Assembly: GCF_918797505.1 (NCBI RefSeq) | Contig: NC_092800.1 | Location: 4,278,001-4,342,000 of the forward strand | Source: Bemisia tabaci | Taxonomy: Eukaryota; Arthropoda; Insecta; Hemiptera; Aleyrodidae | Direction: 5' to 3' | DNA length: 64,000 nt | In this document: positions 20,990-31,556 of the stretch, in pieces | Numbering within the stretch: the stretch's first letter is position 1 | How the letters are laid out: every line of letters begins with the position of its first letter | Made by a program: the position numbers and the translations under genes | The notes under the pieces: model-generated | Seen by the model: the letters and a program-made list of their open reading frames with translations, nothing else | Told to the model about the DNA's origin: nothing | Databases searched by the model: none

Positions 20990-21654
20990 CATAATGAATT
21001 ATTCAATCATTGTTCTGTGAAACCACGATTTTGCTACTTGAGCCGTTTTTGCACCTAACTCCTCATATTTTCCAATCTGACATTGAATATGACGAGCTCC
21101 CGGTGGGAGAGAAGCGCCTAGTAAAGCCCACCTAGTTTTGTTTCCTCGCCCGCGACGGCAACCTTGTTGCCTTGGTAACGTTTGTCAGCTCTTAAACGGC
21201 AAGCACTACTCTTTCGATTGCTCATTATTCAGTTGTAATCCGATTGAAGTGCTCTAAATAGTAAATAGGCGCCCCTCGCTCGGCGTTTGTAGTAGTTAAT
21301 CGGCCACTGTAATTAAATACCTCTCCGGCGTCCTTTGAGGCGCTTCCGGTACCCGGGCTCTCCCGCCCGCGTAGGCCAAGTTGCGCGCAGTAGTTTTGAA
21401 GGCGCTCCCTCGCTCGCTTTGTGCCGCGACTCCGGCCCGGCCCGCAACAAGTGCAATTACCGCGCGCTCTCGACGACCCCCCCCCCCCCCGTCGCCCCCG
21501 ATCCAGCGCCCCTTTCTTCGCAAACTATCTATATTTGTTCCGCAACTTTTCAGACGGGGAAGAAATGCCCCCGATAGTTCTGCTCCCCGCGCAACTTTAA
21601 ATGAGGGAATCAGGAGTTATTGTGAGACGAGTGGGCGCTGCGCGCTCCCGCGGA
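20990..21654. other. Unique DNA with GC-rich island (about 21320-21530)
   Basis: Includes a C13 run near 21478-21490 and overlapping open frames on both strands. A promoter-type CpG island is possible but no transcription-start motif stands out. Confidence 0.4.
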
Positions 21655-21896
21655 GAGGTAAAACGGCGTATCGACATTCCCGAGTTGCCAAATCGCACCT
21701 GCTTTAATACTAATTCTCGAAAAAAATTGCGTGGATATATTTTATTGACATTTTCCGAAAATTTTTCTCGCAGTTCTATCTAGTGCAACGGAAAATTTCA
21801 AGGCGAAATCCCTTCGATTTCCCTTGAAATAGAGTGTTTTGCTACAGGAAATTAGGCAAGGTTTGAGTGTTCATACGTCGTTTTTTCTCAGCACGG
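21655..21896. mobile_element. G-type element, diverged copy G8
   Basis: ACGGCGTATCGACATTCCCG and GAGTTGCCAAATCGC at the left; GAAATTAGGCAAGG and TTCATACGTCGTTTTTTCTC then AGCACGG at the right. The left terminal ~12 bp are replaced. Confidence 0.7.
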
Positions 21897-21927
21897 GAGT
21901 TAAGTCTCCTTTTGGCGCTTACGACTT

Positions 21928-22049
21928 GGACGTATTTCTGTCAAACGGAACAATGTGCATTATGACGTGAGCCCTGTTACGCACATACTCTTATGGGTCC
22001 CAGGGCTCATGTCTTAATGCACATAGTTCCGTTTGATAGAAATACGTCC
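21928..22049. mobile_element. E-type 122-bp foldback, copy E3
   Basis: GGACGTATTTCTGTCAAACG to TTTGATAGAAATACGTCC, flanked by ACTT on both sides. ATTATGACGTGAGCCCTG faces CAGGGCTCATGTCTTAAT. Same length as E2. Confidence 0.92.
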
Positions 22050-22053
22050 ACTT

Positions 22054-22544
22054 GATCCCCCGCGTACCGGCGTACTTTCATATCGAGTCAGCTCCGTGCT
22101 TCTGCTCTTCGTTACTTTTTAATGTACCATCAAGTCTTCATTTCAGCAGTGTTTCTTCCATTCGTTGAAAAAGAAACGTATAGAGCATCTGTATAGGGTA
22201 AAGCATAAAAACGTAGCCCGAATATACGAATAAAGAGAAGATTTAATTAAAATATGGGTAATCAAGGCTAAAAAATTAAAACACTAAAAGGCAGGACGTT
22301 TCGAGCTGTTACCAGCTCATTTTCAGCTGCAAAAACACATAAAAACAAGTAAAAAATTGAGTGGCGACCTGACCCCAGCCGTTATCACGTAACCACTGGA
22401 ATTCAGTACCGAACATCCGAGGCAGAGAATTTAACATGATTTTGAGTCAATTTCGTCATGAATATTTACCAAATATAAGCATCATCCCTCTTTTTCCCTC
22501 TTTCCTTACTTGTCCTTTCTTTTCTTACTTTTTCCCTCTTCTCG
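22054..22544. other. Unassigned DNA containing a hammerhead-reminiscent motif at 22298-22326 (minus strand)
   Basis: On the minus strand CTGAAAATGAGCTG, then GTAA, then CAGCTCGAAAC: a 6-bp stem closed by a GNRA loop and followed by GAAAC. This recalls stem II and the 3' core of hammerhead RNAs, but CTGAAAAT departs from the CUGANGA core. No gene recognised around it. Confidence 0.3.
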
Positions 22545-22774
22545 CACTGGAAAAAAAAAACACATTGGATCTAGAGTCCAGACTCTTAAAAACATCGACA
22601 AGAAAAAATACCCTTGATTCAATCGGATTTTTGCTAAAATCAAGAAGCAAGCCTCTTAATTTGAGCGGATTTCCTTTTGATTTAAGCTTAAATCTGATTG
22701 AATCAAGAGTATTTTTTCTTGTCAATGTTTTCAAGAGTCTGGACTCTAGATCCAATGTGGTTTTTTTCCCAGTG
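22545..22774 (+). mobile_element. A-type MITE, copy A4
   Basis: CACTGGAAAAAAAAAACAC to TTTTTTTCCCAGTG, complete. Both arms carry TCTAGAGTCCAGACTCTT. CG lies on each side. Frames of 76-160 codons crossing it share the LESRLLKTxTRKNTLDSI peptide with other copies and are artefacts of the repeat. Confidence 0.92.
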
Positions 22775-23392
22775 CGTCCTTTTTTCGGCGAACAGGGGGG
22801 GGGGGGGGGGATGCCCCTGGATCCACCTACGGTTTATTCCCTCTTATTTTCTTTCCTCAGGCTCAAGCCGGTTTCGCATGTTCCCAAATCCCTTCCGTAC
22901 GCTCGCGCTATTTCTTAAAGCCTGATTATGATTTCATTGTACCCTGCATTAAAACAGCCGACGTCGCACAAACTGACCCCGGCCGCGGGAACAAAAGGAC
23001 TCAAGTTCCGATGTCCGAGCTGATTTCCCACCGTCGCGGAGGGTCGTTCACCCGCGACATCTGGCGGACGATTCGCTGTGGGAAACTCGCTCGCCGCCGG
23101 TGAAAGCGTCTGAAACGGCGGAGACAATGCCCTTCGTGAGTGATAAAGAGGTGTCGCCTATCGGAAACGTATCCCTTCGTCCGTGGCTGCGAAAAAACAA
23201 ACGCCAGGATACGGGAGATCGGATCCATCCCTGTCAAAACAGCGTATCCGCCGATGATCTCCCCGGTGCGTTAGGATCTTTTGCATCGACGCATCTAATG
23301 ACTCCTGCAGTCGGCGTCTTCGGGTTTCGTGTTCTGGTTTGGCTGACAACTCAATTAGTAGCGTCGAGATGCAGCGTAAATACGGAGGAAAA
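22775..23392. other. Unassigned DNA with G13 run and GC-rich part
   Basis: A G run sits at about 22797-22810. Frames of 102 and 124 codons overlap on opposite strands at 23100-23532 and extend into element L1; no domain recognised. Confidence 0.4.
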
Positions 23393-23668
23393 GCGGGCTG
23401 ATAATTGAGATTGATAGACAACGCTATAGACAAAAGCACTAAAGGGATATGGAGGGACCTTCTTGGGGGAAGCGGTTGGTTGCAATGGATAAAGGAGGTA
23501 GGTAAGGTAGGTAATAGATAAACTAACGGCAACCCACGACGAGAGATCCTATAGTTAGTCTATTATTTACCCCCTTAGACTGTTAGAACCATCCATTTCA
23601 ACCAATATAGGACCGCTCCATATTCCCTATGTCTTCATTGTACATCAATTTCGACCACCAGCCCCCAG
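23393..23668. mobile_element. L-type element, copy L1
   Basis: GCGGGCTGATAATTGAGATT with GATAGACAACGCTATAGACA at the left faces TGTACATCAATTTCGACCAC and CAGCCCCCAG at the right. GGATATGGAGGG faces CCTATGTC-type complement. Same layout as L2. Confidence 0.75.
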
Positions 23669-24506
23669 AAGTAGGAGATCCAGAAATGTGTTACTGGGGG
23701 TTTTGGCACAAGGTTTCCAGAAACTTTTCGAAATTTTAAAATATCTAACATGCAGTTTGAGTAAATTTTGTCATGAATAATTACAAAATGTGAGCGTCCT
23801 CCTTCCTTTCTTTTCTTCTTCTTTTTCCTTCTTCTCGAGCGACGGGGAGGGGGGAGGAAGAGGGTCGCACGCCCCCCTCTTGGATCCGCCTATGAATCGA
23901 TGACTGTAATTACGGGCAAAAAGAGAAAAAACAAAGAATATTTTCACATTTAATCATTTTTAGAGTCAATATTGAATTTGCACATTACGGCTGAGGTTGA
24001 AATTCCATGGCTCCTTTATGGGATAAATACTGGAACAAGATTCACGTCGTGTGAAATTTTCCTTCGTATATTTTTCGGGACTCAATACAAGGCTGACTCA
24101 TCATGGAGGGTAAAAATTGCAGACGCTATTTTCGTTATCAAGTGAGTCCAGACTCATAGTTTTCTGCGAAGTGAAGCAGTGCGTTTGTTCTCGGAAAATT
24201 GCACTGGAATTCCGTTTCCTCCAGAACTAAAGGCGACCCCAGTTTAATCGCGTTTGAGATCTGTACGTGCAGGTGCAAGTGTCAGTTCACTTATATTTTC
24301 TGATGTGAGAGTTCTCACGAGCGTTGTTGCCTTTTTCATCTAAACTGTCCCCTATGATGAGATGGCCTAAAGATTTTTTAAAGACGGATTATTTCTTTCC
24401 TTCGATCAACGTCGCCTCTTAGTCATAACTCAAGGTAAATTCGCGAGCGTCTAGACGGCTGAGCCTAAACTTAGAATGCTAATCAGTTCAACGTTGGCCC
24501 ACATCT
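23669..24506. other. Unassigned intergenic DNA
   Basis: AT-rich with a short GC block at 23838-23890; no recognised feature. Confidence 0.4.
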
Positions 24507-24575
24507 GAGCCCACAAAATTCGTCGCTCCTCTGGCGTAAGGGCGTATCTTCATTTCCAAATGAACTCCGAAAAGC
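24507..24575. repeat. Half copy of the GGCGTAAGGG foldback family
   Basis: GAGCCCACAAAATTCGTCGC and CTCTGGCGTAAGGGCGTAT match the reverse of 58862-58918 (ACGCCATAGGAGCAACGAATT). Confidence 0.45.
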
Positions 24576-24879
24576 ATGGAGTTATATGGAGACCAAGGCT
24601 CACGGGGATATTGAGGTACGCTTTTTCGTCGGGGGAGCGACACATTGTTGTCTATACTCCTACGGAAAATCTCTTGAATAGGGGAGCAGCCGGTGCATGG
24701 ATTTTGAAATGGGATGTTAAGGAGAATAATCTTGTGCATCATATGCTACAATTTGATCATAATAAAAAAAAGGGAAATAAAAACCGCAAAACCCTAAGTA
24801 ACCTGTGCAAAAAATTCGCTTTTGGAAAAACTTGGACGTTTTTCTTTTTTTCTCCTTTTTTTTGCTCCTGGCTTTGATT

Positions 24880-25049
24880 CAGTGGCGAGGCATGAATGAT
24901 CGATTATCGATATTTCCCAATTTGAAGCTATGGCAAAAGATAGGTAAAGATTATTAAGGTGTTTGTTGCAAGCACCCTGTTTATCGATCCTTTTCCATAG
25001 GTTTAAATGGCAGATCAATCGATATGTCGCAAAGCTCGCCACGCCATTG
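24880..25049 (-). mobile_element. F-type hAT MITE, copy F5
   Basis: CAGTGGCGAGGCATGAATGA to GCTCGCCACGCCATTG. Flanked by CTTTGATT and CTTTGATG, an 8-bp target duplication with one mismatch. ATCGATTATCGATATTTCCC and GATCAATCGATATGTCGC hold the ATCGAT words. Confidence 0.93.
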
Positions 25050-25140
25050 CTTTGATGTGGATGGAAACTACAGGACTCGGTTTTGGAAAAACTTGGACGT
25101 TTTTCTTTTTTTCTTCTTTTTTTTGCTCCTGGCTTTGATT

Positions 25141-25310
25141 CAGTGGCGAGGCATGAATGATCGATTATCGATATTTCCCAATTTGAAACTATGGCAAAAG
25201 ATAGGTAAAGATTATTAAGGCGTTTGTTGCAAGCACCCTGTTTATCGATCCTTTTCCATAGGTTTAAATGGCAGATCAATCGATATATCGCAAAGCTCGC
25301 CACGCCATTG
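25141..25310 (-). mobile_element. F-type hAT MITE, copy F6
   Basis: Copy of F5 in the second unit of the duplication, with the same CTTTGATT/CTTTGATG flanks. It arose by duplication of DNA that already held F5, not by a separate insertion. Confidence 0.93.
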
Positions 25311-25341
25311 CTTTGATGTGGATGGAAACAATAGGACTCGG

Positions 25342-26129
25342 TTCCTTCTACACGTAGGTTTCGATAATGCACATGGATAGATCAGCGATTGATAGATGAT
25401 TCTAAAAACATGATGATTGAAAGGTACCACGATATGGATTGCCACAGTATGACGTTAATTTATATATTTTTCGAAGTGCGATTTTTGCGTTTGAAATGTC
25501 GCCGGTATCACTTATCTCATTCTATTTCACTTTACTTTATTTCAAGAACGATTGATTTAATATATTTTCTCTAATTTTATGAGATTCATAAGATTTAGCC
25601 ATCAGAATTTACATCGCGTCTGGGAAAATCTTATTTGTTTCTGCCACTGATTTTGAATTAACCATCCTAACTTGATTTTTGCGCCAGTTCTACTGATTCA
25701 TTGAAAGTCTAGCGTAATCGTTTTTTATTCCTTTCCTGTTATGAATGGCGGCACCATTTGTGCATTAAGAGGGTCACAATTCCAACATTTCGTTTATAAG
25801 AGGTATAAGCATCGACAAAAATGGACTGGCGTGACATCATTTCATGTTTAGACTGATGAATATTTCGATTGTTTAACGACACACTTTGAAATTTCTCAGA
25901 ATGAGAACTGGAGTGCATTTGACGCCAGTGCCCATGTTGCTCCCAAAAAATTGCGTTGATATTAGTGCGAAGCGGACTTCACTCGGACTCAACAATTTTC
26001 AGTCTCTCATGTCATGCTGAGCGTTTTTTAAGACTCTGCAGAATTCCGCGTCAAACCATACTTTGCATTATGCGCACTTGTGGAAAACGTTTGATATGAA
26101 CCATTTCTAAAGCCCCCAAAAACGTCGGC
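25342..26129. other. Unassigned AT-rich DNA
   Basis: No gene recognised. Confidence 0.4.
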
Positions 26130-26985
26130 AATCAGGGGCGACCTCTCTCTACCAAAATGAAACAATTATCCACGACAATTCGACACCTGGGCAAATTCTA
26201 TCTCAGTTTTTCTCATATTCTCGACACTATCGAACCGAGACATATATTGCGTAAAAAATTATGTTGAGATGCAAAAAGATAAGAGTTGAAAAGAGAAAAA
26301 GGCTCTAGAACCCTTACGGTTCTTTGATACCACTATTCGTACTTTATGGGTGTGCTTAAAGTATCATCAAAATTGAAGGCGAGACGAGACATTTGGTCTG
26401 GAATTAGACTTGGTGCTACTTTCAAGGACGACTTTTTTCTATTGAAGCGCAACAATTATCCACAACATCTGGGCAAAAATCTTCGTTTTTCCTCATATTC
26501 TCGACACTATCGAACCGAGACTCTTATTGGGTAAAACATACCGGTGAGATGTAAAAATTAGGAGACGACAACAGGAAATGGCTCAGGAACTCTTACGGCT
26601 CTTTGATACCACTATTCGTGATCTATGGATGTGCTTGAAGTATCCTTATATTTGAAGGCGGAATGAGGCATCTGGTCTGAAATCTGACTTTGTGCTGTCT
26701 GTAAGCACGACTATTTTCTATCTAAACGAGACAACTTTTCCCTACATCTGGACAAACCTCATCTTAGTTTCTTTCAATTTCATGACATATACTATCAAAC
26801 CGAGGCACTCGCGTAATAAATATCGCTGGAACGTAAAAAATCAAGAGATGACAACAGGACAAGGTTCTAGAATTCACACGGTTCTTTGATACCACTATTC
26901 GCGCTTTATGGATGTGCTGAAAGTATCATCAAAATTGAAGGCGAAATGAGGCACTTGGTCCAGAATCCAACTTGCTGTCACGCGT
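26130..26985 (+). repeat. Decayed tandem array, ~280-bp period (T array 1)
   Basis: CTTTGATACCACTATTCG recurs at about 26322, 26601 and 26884. Between anchors, GAAGGCGxxxxGAGxCA, ACAATTATCCAC, CTCATATTCTCGACACTATC and ACGACAACAGGA recur in order with drift. No open frame is conserved. It resembles an old satellite or an amplified intron segment. Confidence 0.8.
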
Positions 26986-27137
26986 ATATAGGAACGACCC
27001 TTATGCGGTTTTAAGAGGGAAACTTTTTTTCTTACTGGATTTCTCACCTACGGAGGGTTCTGAACGAGAATCCAAATCTATCTCCTACCAATTACACCCT
27101 TCACCCCCCCCCCCCCCCATTAAACCCTCAAAATCGA

Positions 27138-27143
27138 TATAAA
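27138..27143 (+). promoter_or_regulatory. Possible TATA box upstream of the 27234 ORF
   Basis: TATAAA lies about 96 bp before the ATG at 27234, with TCACGG about 25 bp downstream as a poor initiator candidate. In an AT-rich sequence such motifs are common by chance. Confidence 0.2.
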
Positions 27144-27233
27144 GGTAAAAAATCGACTATTTTCTCACGGTTTTTGACCGTGTTCTATCGTCAAAAGGAT
27201 TCTCGTTGTATCGAATTGGAACCAATTATAACA

Positions 27234-27482
27234 ATGATATATAAATCGATATATACCGCTTTTCTGTGCTTTTTTTGCACTATTAGTGTATACGCGTCGA
27301 GTAAAGTGCATTCTGACTTCACGCTAACAATAAGAGCTCAAACAAGGCAGTTATGGAGTGTCAAAATCCAACATTTTACCATCGAAGGTACAAATTTACT
27401 CTATATGGGACAGAGGTTTGGTTTGTTCATACATGCTGCGTACTCTGAATCAGTGTGCGTAGAGCGTGCTCCGCGGGTGTAA
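27234..27482 (+). CDS. Candidate secreted-protein first exon (unrecognised)
   Basis: From ATG at 27234 the frame gives 82 residues. Residues 1-22 look like a signal peptide: MIYKSIYT with one lysine, a hydrophobic core AFLCFFCTISVYA, and a V-x-A cleavage context before SSK. The rest (HSDFTLTIRAQTRQLWSVK...) is not recognised. A GTAAAG at 27300 just after the signal sequence could be a splice donor, giving the common layout in which exon 1 encodes only the signal peptide; alternatively the frame runs to the TAA at 27480. A TATAAA lies upstream. I cannot identify a downstream exon. Chance occurrence is quite possible in 64 kb; no homology is claimed. Confidence 0.25.
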   Translation: MIYKSIYTAFLCFFCTISVYASSKVHSDFTLTIRAQTRQLWSVKIQHFTIEGTNLLYMGQRFGLFIHAAYSESVCVERAPRV

Positions 27483-29200
27483 TTAGGGTTGCCGAACTTC
27501 CGGGGGCTCCGCGGATATTTCCCCGGCGACCCGGGTCCCGCTGCGGTTTTTTTGCCCGAGGCGGCAACGCTGTTCTCCTGCCATTGCGGTGACTTCATAG
27601 TTCACTGGTGAGACCGAAGCGCATAATGTCTAGGTCAGGGTTGACTTCCCGACCGCGGGCGCGGGCATCACCCTCTCTCGCCTTCAGCGTTGCCGTTTTA
27701 CCGCAGAAATCAATTTTTCTTCTTCGAGAAACTAAAGGTCCGCTCTGCAAAGGAAGAATACGGTGTATTCAGGAAAAAATCGTAGTCTCCTGGTCGACGG
27801 GACGTAGCTTTTTTGCAAGGCTGCAAAAATGACTTCATTAATGGAATGTTTTACCAAATTATCACATGTAATTTTTGCCCAAATTCTGCTGATTTTTGCG
27901 TTTGATGAGAGGAAAAATCAGTGACATTTTCGGTTTGAAACGCTCGATAGTTCTTTGGGAAAAATACAACTTCTGCGTGCAAATCCGTCGTTCCTCTCAC
28001 GATAGAACGTAATTGCATTTCAATGTAGTCAAATTTGCATTTTTGCATGGAAAATTCAGGGCATTTCTTATTGAAAATGTCACCGATTTTTCCTCTGATT
28101 TCATTTAAAAGTAAACAAAATTTGGTCAAAAATTGCCTGGATATATTCTTGTAAAAATACATATCGTTTAAGTCACTTTTGCACTTATGCAATCTTGGAA
28201 TGGAGTTACGTATTCCTTCGTGCGGGACACGACGAATTCTGCAACGTTGAAGTATATTCACGTTCTTTTATCCAGGAATGAAAAGTATACATTTTTTGGA
28301 TTTTTTGTGTTTTTGTATTACATTTTTTGTATGAACAAAATCATAGAATCATACAAAAATCATAGAAAATGTCTAAGTGTACCGGGATAAGATAGCTTGA
28401 GGTTTACAGTTCAAGGAGCGTGATTTCAGAGAACATCCATCCGAGGTTTGGATATGGCACATCTGCGGCTCGAATTTTCAAATTCTAATGCAACTCGATA
28501 CCCTAGGGGCACTCGCTTTCGAGCCTAATAGAAAATATCTTCGTTGAAAAAAAATCCGATATTTCTCTCGACTTGATAAAAATCCCTCCTCTTAAAAATA
28601 TTTCATCAGAAACTGTAGTCTTTCCCCCATGGACAGTAGTTGTATGAGATAACTTAAAAATTTGGCAACTGTGATCCACAGCTGGTTAAATGCGGCGAAA
28701 GTTTTTTCTTTTTTATGGTAGGTACCACCAGGGCTCTTTTTATGGAGCACTGCGCGGTTTTTTCTACCTTGATCATGTCACTCAAAATCAGTGATGGATG
28801 TTTTGCTCTGCTTGTTTCGTGCGCACCATGGATGAGATGTTGCAGCTGACAAAAGCCATGGTAGGAACTCGCGCGTTAGATTACGTTATCCACCGTGTCT
28901 TTTCAACGGAAGATGCTTTCAAGAAGACTAAAAGGACGTCATTTCGGCAGATCACTGAAATGATTGTTACGACAACTTTTTCGATATATTTTTTTGAAAA
29001 AAAAAAATACTTATTTAAAAAAATTGACTCTATTTTTTATGCATACAAGGAGTTCGATTTTTTTTAAAAATTTTTCTTAATTCCAGCAATTTGTTTTGAA
29101 TTTACAATCTTTTTTAATTTAAAAAAAAAACAACTTAATTTTCTAAAAAAACTAACGGAAAAACTGGCATGGAGTCAAATCCCTTTTCGGATATTTTATG
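27483..29200. other. Unassigned DNA, GC-rich at about 27480-27720
   Basis: No shared repeats recognised. At 28798-29067 a frame reads MDEMLQLTKAMVGTRALDYV in its N-terminal part, which is less biased than its neighbours, but it ends in poly(A)-derived KKKKYLFKK and has no support. Confidence 0.35.
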
Positions 29201-29387
29201 TTTACCAACATTTTTAATTTTTTCCAGCCATTTATCGATTTTTTGCTAAAGCGCTGCTTTACTTCCCGTGTCTCGGTTGAAGTTTCTTTGTCCAAACTGA
29301 ACTCTTCTCAACCAAACAGTCAAAAGTGAAGCAGCGCTTTACCAGAAAATCGAAAAATGGCTGGAGAAAGTTAAAAATATTGGTAAA
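29201..29387. repeat. Foldback with ~63-bp arms
   Basis: TTTACCAACATTTTTAATTT and CCAGCCATTTATCGATTTTT, GCGCTGCTTTACTT face AAGTGAAGCAGCGCTTTACC and AAAAATGGCTGGAGAAAG, TATTGGTAAA. Loop ~60 bp. Arms are about 85-90% matched by eye; could be a MITE or a hairpin RNA source. Confidence 0.7.
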
Positions 29388-30248
29388 AAATACTATTTCA
29401 ACCACGTTTACGAGAGATGGTCTAATCCTTTCATGATATGCTTAGAATACAATACAATCACCTGAGTGTTATCCAAATTTCTTGAAATTAATTAATCATC
29501 CATGTTGCCAACATTGCCCCCGATCGCGCTTGTACCCTGATTGTTTGCTGATTTGCTGACTTGATTCGCTCCACACCTCCGGCCGAGTTTTTAGTACTGT
29601 CACGGCGGCGTCATGTTTCTGCAACAGCGCAACATGCATTTTCTAATCTGCAAAATTGCATATTTTTCAATATAAAATACACTGATAATGTGGCGGCTCG
29701 CAAAAAAGAGAACCGTAATGCACAGATACTTTTCCAAGATAGCAACTGTTGTTACGACAAAAAACAAAATTCGAGTATTTTTTTTTCGAAAAAAACTGAT
29801 TAGGATCGAAATAACGAATAATTTATTAACTCGTAACTCGCAATTTTTTTTTTCATTTTATTATAAGAAAATGTTACTACTTGTAAAGGGTGTAAAGTGG
29901 CTTACTTATCGAACACTTCTAAGTCCCTCCATGGAAGATCAAATCATAAAACCACTTTTTTATTTTTGAGTCTCCTATTACTAGGGTAGCCGTGGGTAGG
30001 CCTCCAATGAATAACCACGGCTACTCTATGATGCCAAAAAAGTAATCAAAAAGGTCAAAGATAAATTCTTCAAAGTTGTAGGTCCCTCGATCAGACTTTG
30101 ACTTGGTTGCTAAACACAATTTTATGTTAAATCGACCCAAACCGTAGGCTACTCTAGAACATCGGTGCTTGAAAGTGAGAGATCATAACTTGCGAGTGAC
30201 AAACACATTGGATTATCGTCGATGCGATCCAGTTTTGATCCTGACGGC
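29388..30248. other. Unassigned AT-rich DNA
   Basis: Includes a small hairpin at about 29983-30029 (TAGGGTAGCCGTGG / CCACGGCTACTCTA). No gene recognised. Confidence 0.4.
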
Positions 30249-30532
30249 TACAGTCTGATCTTTGAAATTGGTAGACAAAGCGATAGACAAAGAAGACAAG
30301 AAGAAATGGAGGGATCCTGTTGGTGGAAGCGAGTGGTCGCAATGGTCAGAGAGGATAGGGAATAGAATAACTAATGGCATTCCACGAGAGACCCTATTGT
30401 TAGTCCATCATCTTCTCCCTTAGTCTATAGGAACCAGCCATTTCAATCAATAGGATCGCTCCATACTCCCCAAGTCCCCATGTCTTCTTTGTCTACCGTT
30501 CTGTCTGTCAGTTTCAACAATCAGCCCGCAGA
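30249..30532. mobile_element. L-type element, copy L2
   Basis: TCTGATCTTTGAAATTGGTA with GACAAAGCGATAGACAAAGA faces TGTCTTCTTTGTCTACCG and CAGTTTCAACAATCAGCCCG. GAAATGGAGGGATCCT faces AGGATCGCTCCATACT-type sequence. Complete relative to L1. Confidence 0.8.
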
Positions 30533-30663
30533 CAGGCGCTTAGTTCTAAGAAGGCCACCCGTTTTCAAGACAAAAATTTGGTCGCTTCAACACACAGATT
30601 TGGTCGATTTGACACAGGGGTAACTAACACAAACATAAGTGTCCAACAGCTTATCGACGGTGC

Positions 30664-30898
30664 AAGTCGGCAATGACATAACTCGGTTTGTGACGTCGCA
30701 GACTTCCCGTCATACGTTATTTTTTAAAGGGAAAACTACTCAACAGCAACTCTTTAAAACTTCTGTGATTTTTCTTCTCTGTGCGAAGAAAATTCTGCAT
30801 AAACTTCAAGGAATGATGTCAATTTGTTCTCTTTTAAAAAAATAACATAGAGGCGGAGATTTTCAGACTCCGCAAACGAGCTATGTGATTGCCGACTT
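30664..30898. mobile_element. W-type foldback, copy W2
   Basis: AAGTCGGCAATGACATAACTC faces AGCTATGTGATTGCCGACTT; GACTTCCCGTC and GTTATTTTTTAAAG at the left face TTAAAAAAATAACATAGAGG at the right. Body shares TGTGATTTTTCTTCTC with W1. Confidence 0.78.
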
Positions 30899-31556
30899 AT
30901 ACCGTCGTTATGTTTACTTCGTGTTTTACTACCCATATTTAAATTTTGGTCTCTTTTTCACACGGTGTGGATGGCTAAATATTGGTCAGATTTTCATGAA
31001 ACCATTTTCCGACGAGATTCATTTTTTGGCCGCTGAGTGGGCTGAAAGGCAAAAAAACCCCTAAAAGTAGGCAATTTTCCATGCTTCGGAGCGTAACGAC
31101 GAAGTTGGACAGCGACGCGGCGGCACGGCGGTTGCTGTTCCATTTCAATCGGCGCCGTGCATTTGCACAATTGCAAAGCGCGGACTCGGAAAGGAGGAGA
31201 TGAACTCATCACCATTCACGTCCAGCCAATAACATCCCCGCCCCCGCCCGAATTCGGATCCGAATTCCGCGACCCAACTACGCATCGCGTCTGGTCGCTG
31301 GAATGCCGCGCCCGCTGCAGTCTCTCGGAAGGCCCGCGTAAATAGTCCAAACATTATTTATGTGCTTTTTCAAGAGGAAATTCTCTTCTGCGCCGCAGAC
31401 TCCGGGTCCGGGTTCGATGCCCGGGGCACTCGGGGTCGAATCCGGGCCGTAGCCAGGATTCTAACGGGACACTCGGGAAAATTTCTTGTTGAATCTGTCG
31501 TAGACAGATAGGGAAATCAAACAAACAAATTCCTAGACATTTCGTCAAATAGAGAA
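30899..31556. other. Unassigned DNA, GC-rich at about 31080-31460
   Basis: Contains GCCAATAACATCCCCGCCCC, resembling a CCAAT/GC-box combination. Two box-B-like words (GGGTTCGATGCCC and GGGGTCGAATCC, 31398-31440) occur without a box A. No gene recognised. Confidence 0.35.

Larger units (their letters stand above)
24821..25341. repeat. 261-bp tandem duplication carrying F5 and F6
   Basis: TTTGGAAAAACTTGGACGTT starts at 24821 and again at 25082; both units run through an F element to GATGTGGATGGAAAC and GGACTCGG with only a few differences. The 192-codon minus-strand frame at 24794-25372, longest in the window, is created by this duplication: its two ~87-residue repeats (SFHPHQSNGVAS..., CHLNLWKRIDKQGACN) are translated MITE sequence, not a protein gene. 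Confidence 0.92.

Noticed and set aside
22436..22918. 160-codon plus-strand frame
   Set aside because: The central part is translated A-type MITE (LESRLLKTSTRKNTLDSI), a peptide that also appears at 35202, 49418 and 56262; the remainder has no domain.
24794..25372. 192-codon minus-strand frame with two ~87-residue repeats
   Set aside because: It is generated by the 261-bp tandem duplication of an F-type MITE and its flank; 261 is divisible by 3, so the frame simply continues through the second unit.
31395..31450. Possible tRNA gene suggested by two GGGTTCGA-like words
   Set aside because: No box A at proper distance and no cloverleaf arms; the second word is followed by GCCGTAGCCAGGATT, which looks like transposon-end sequence.
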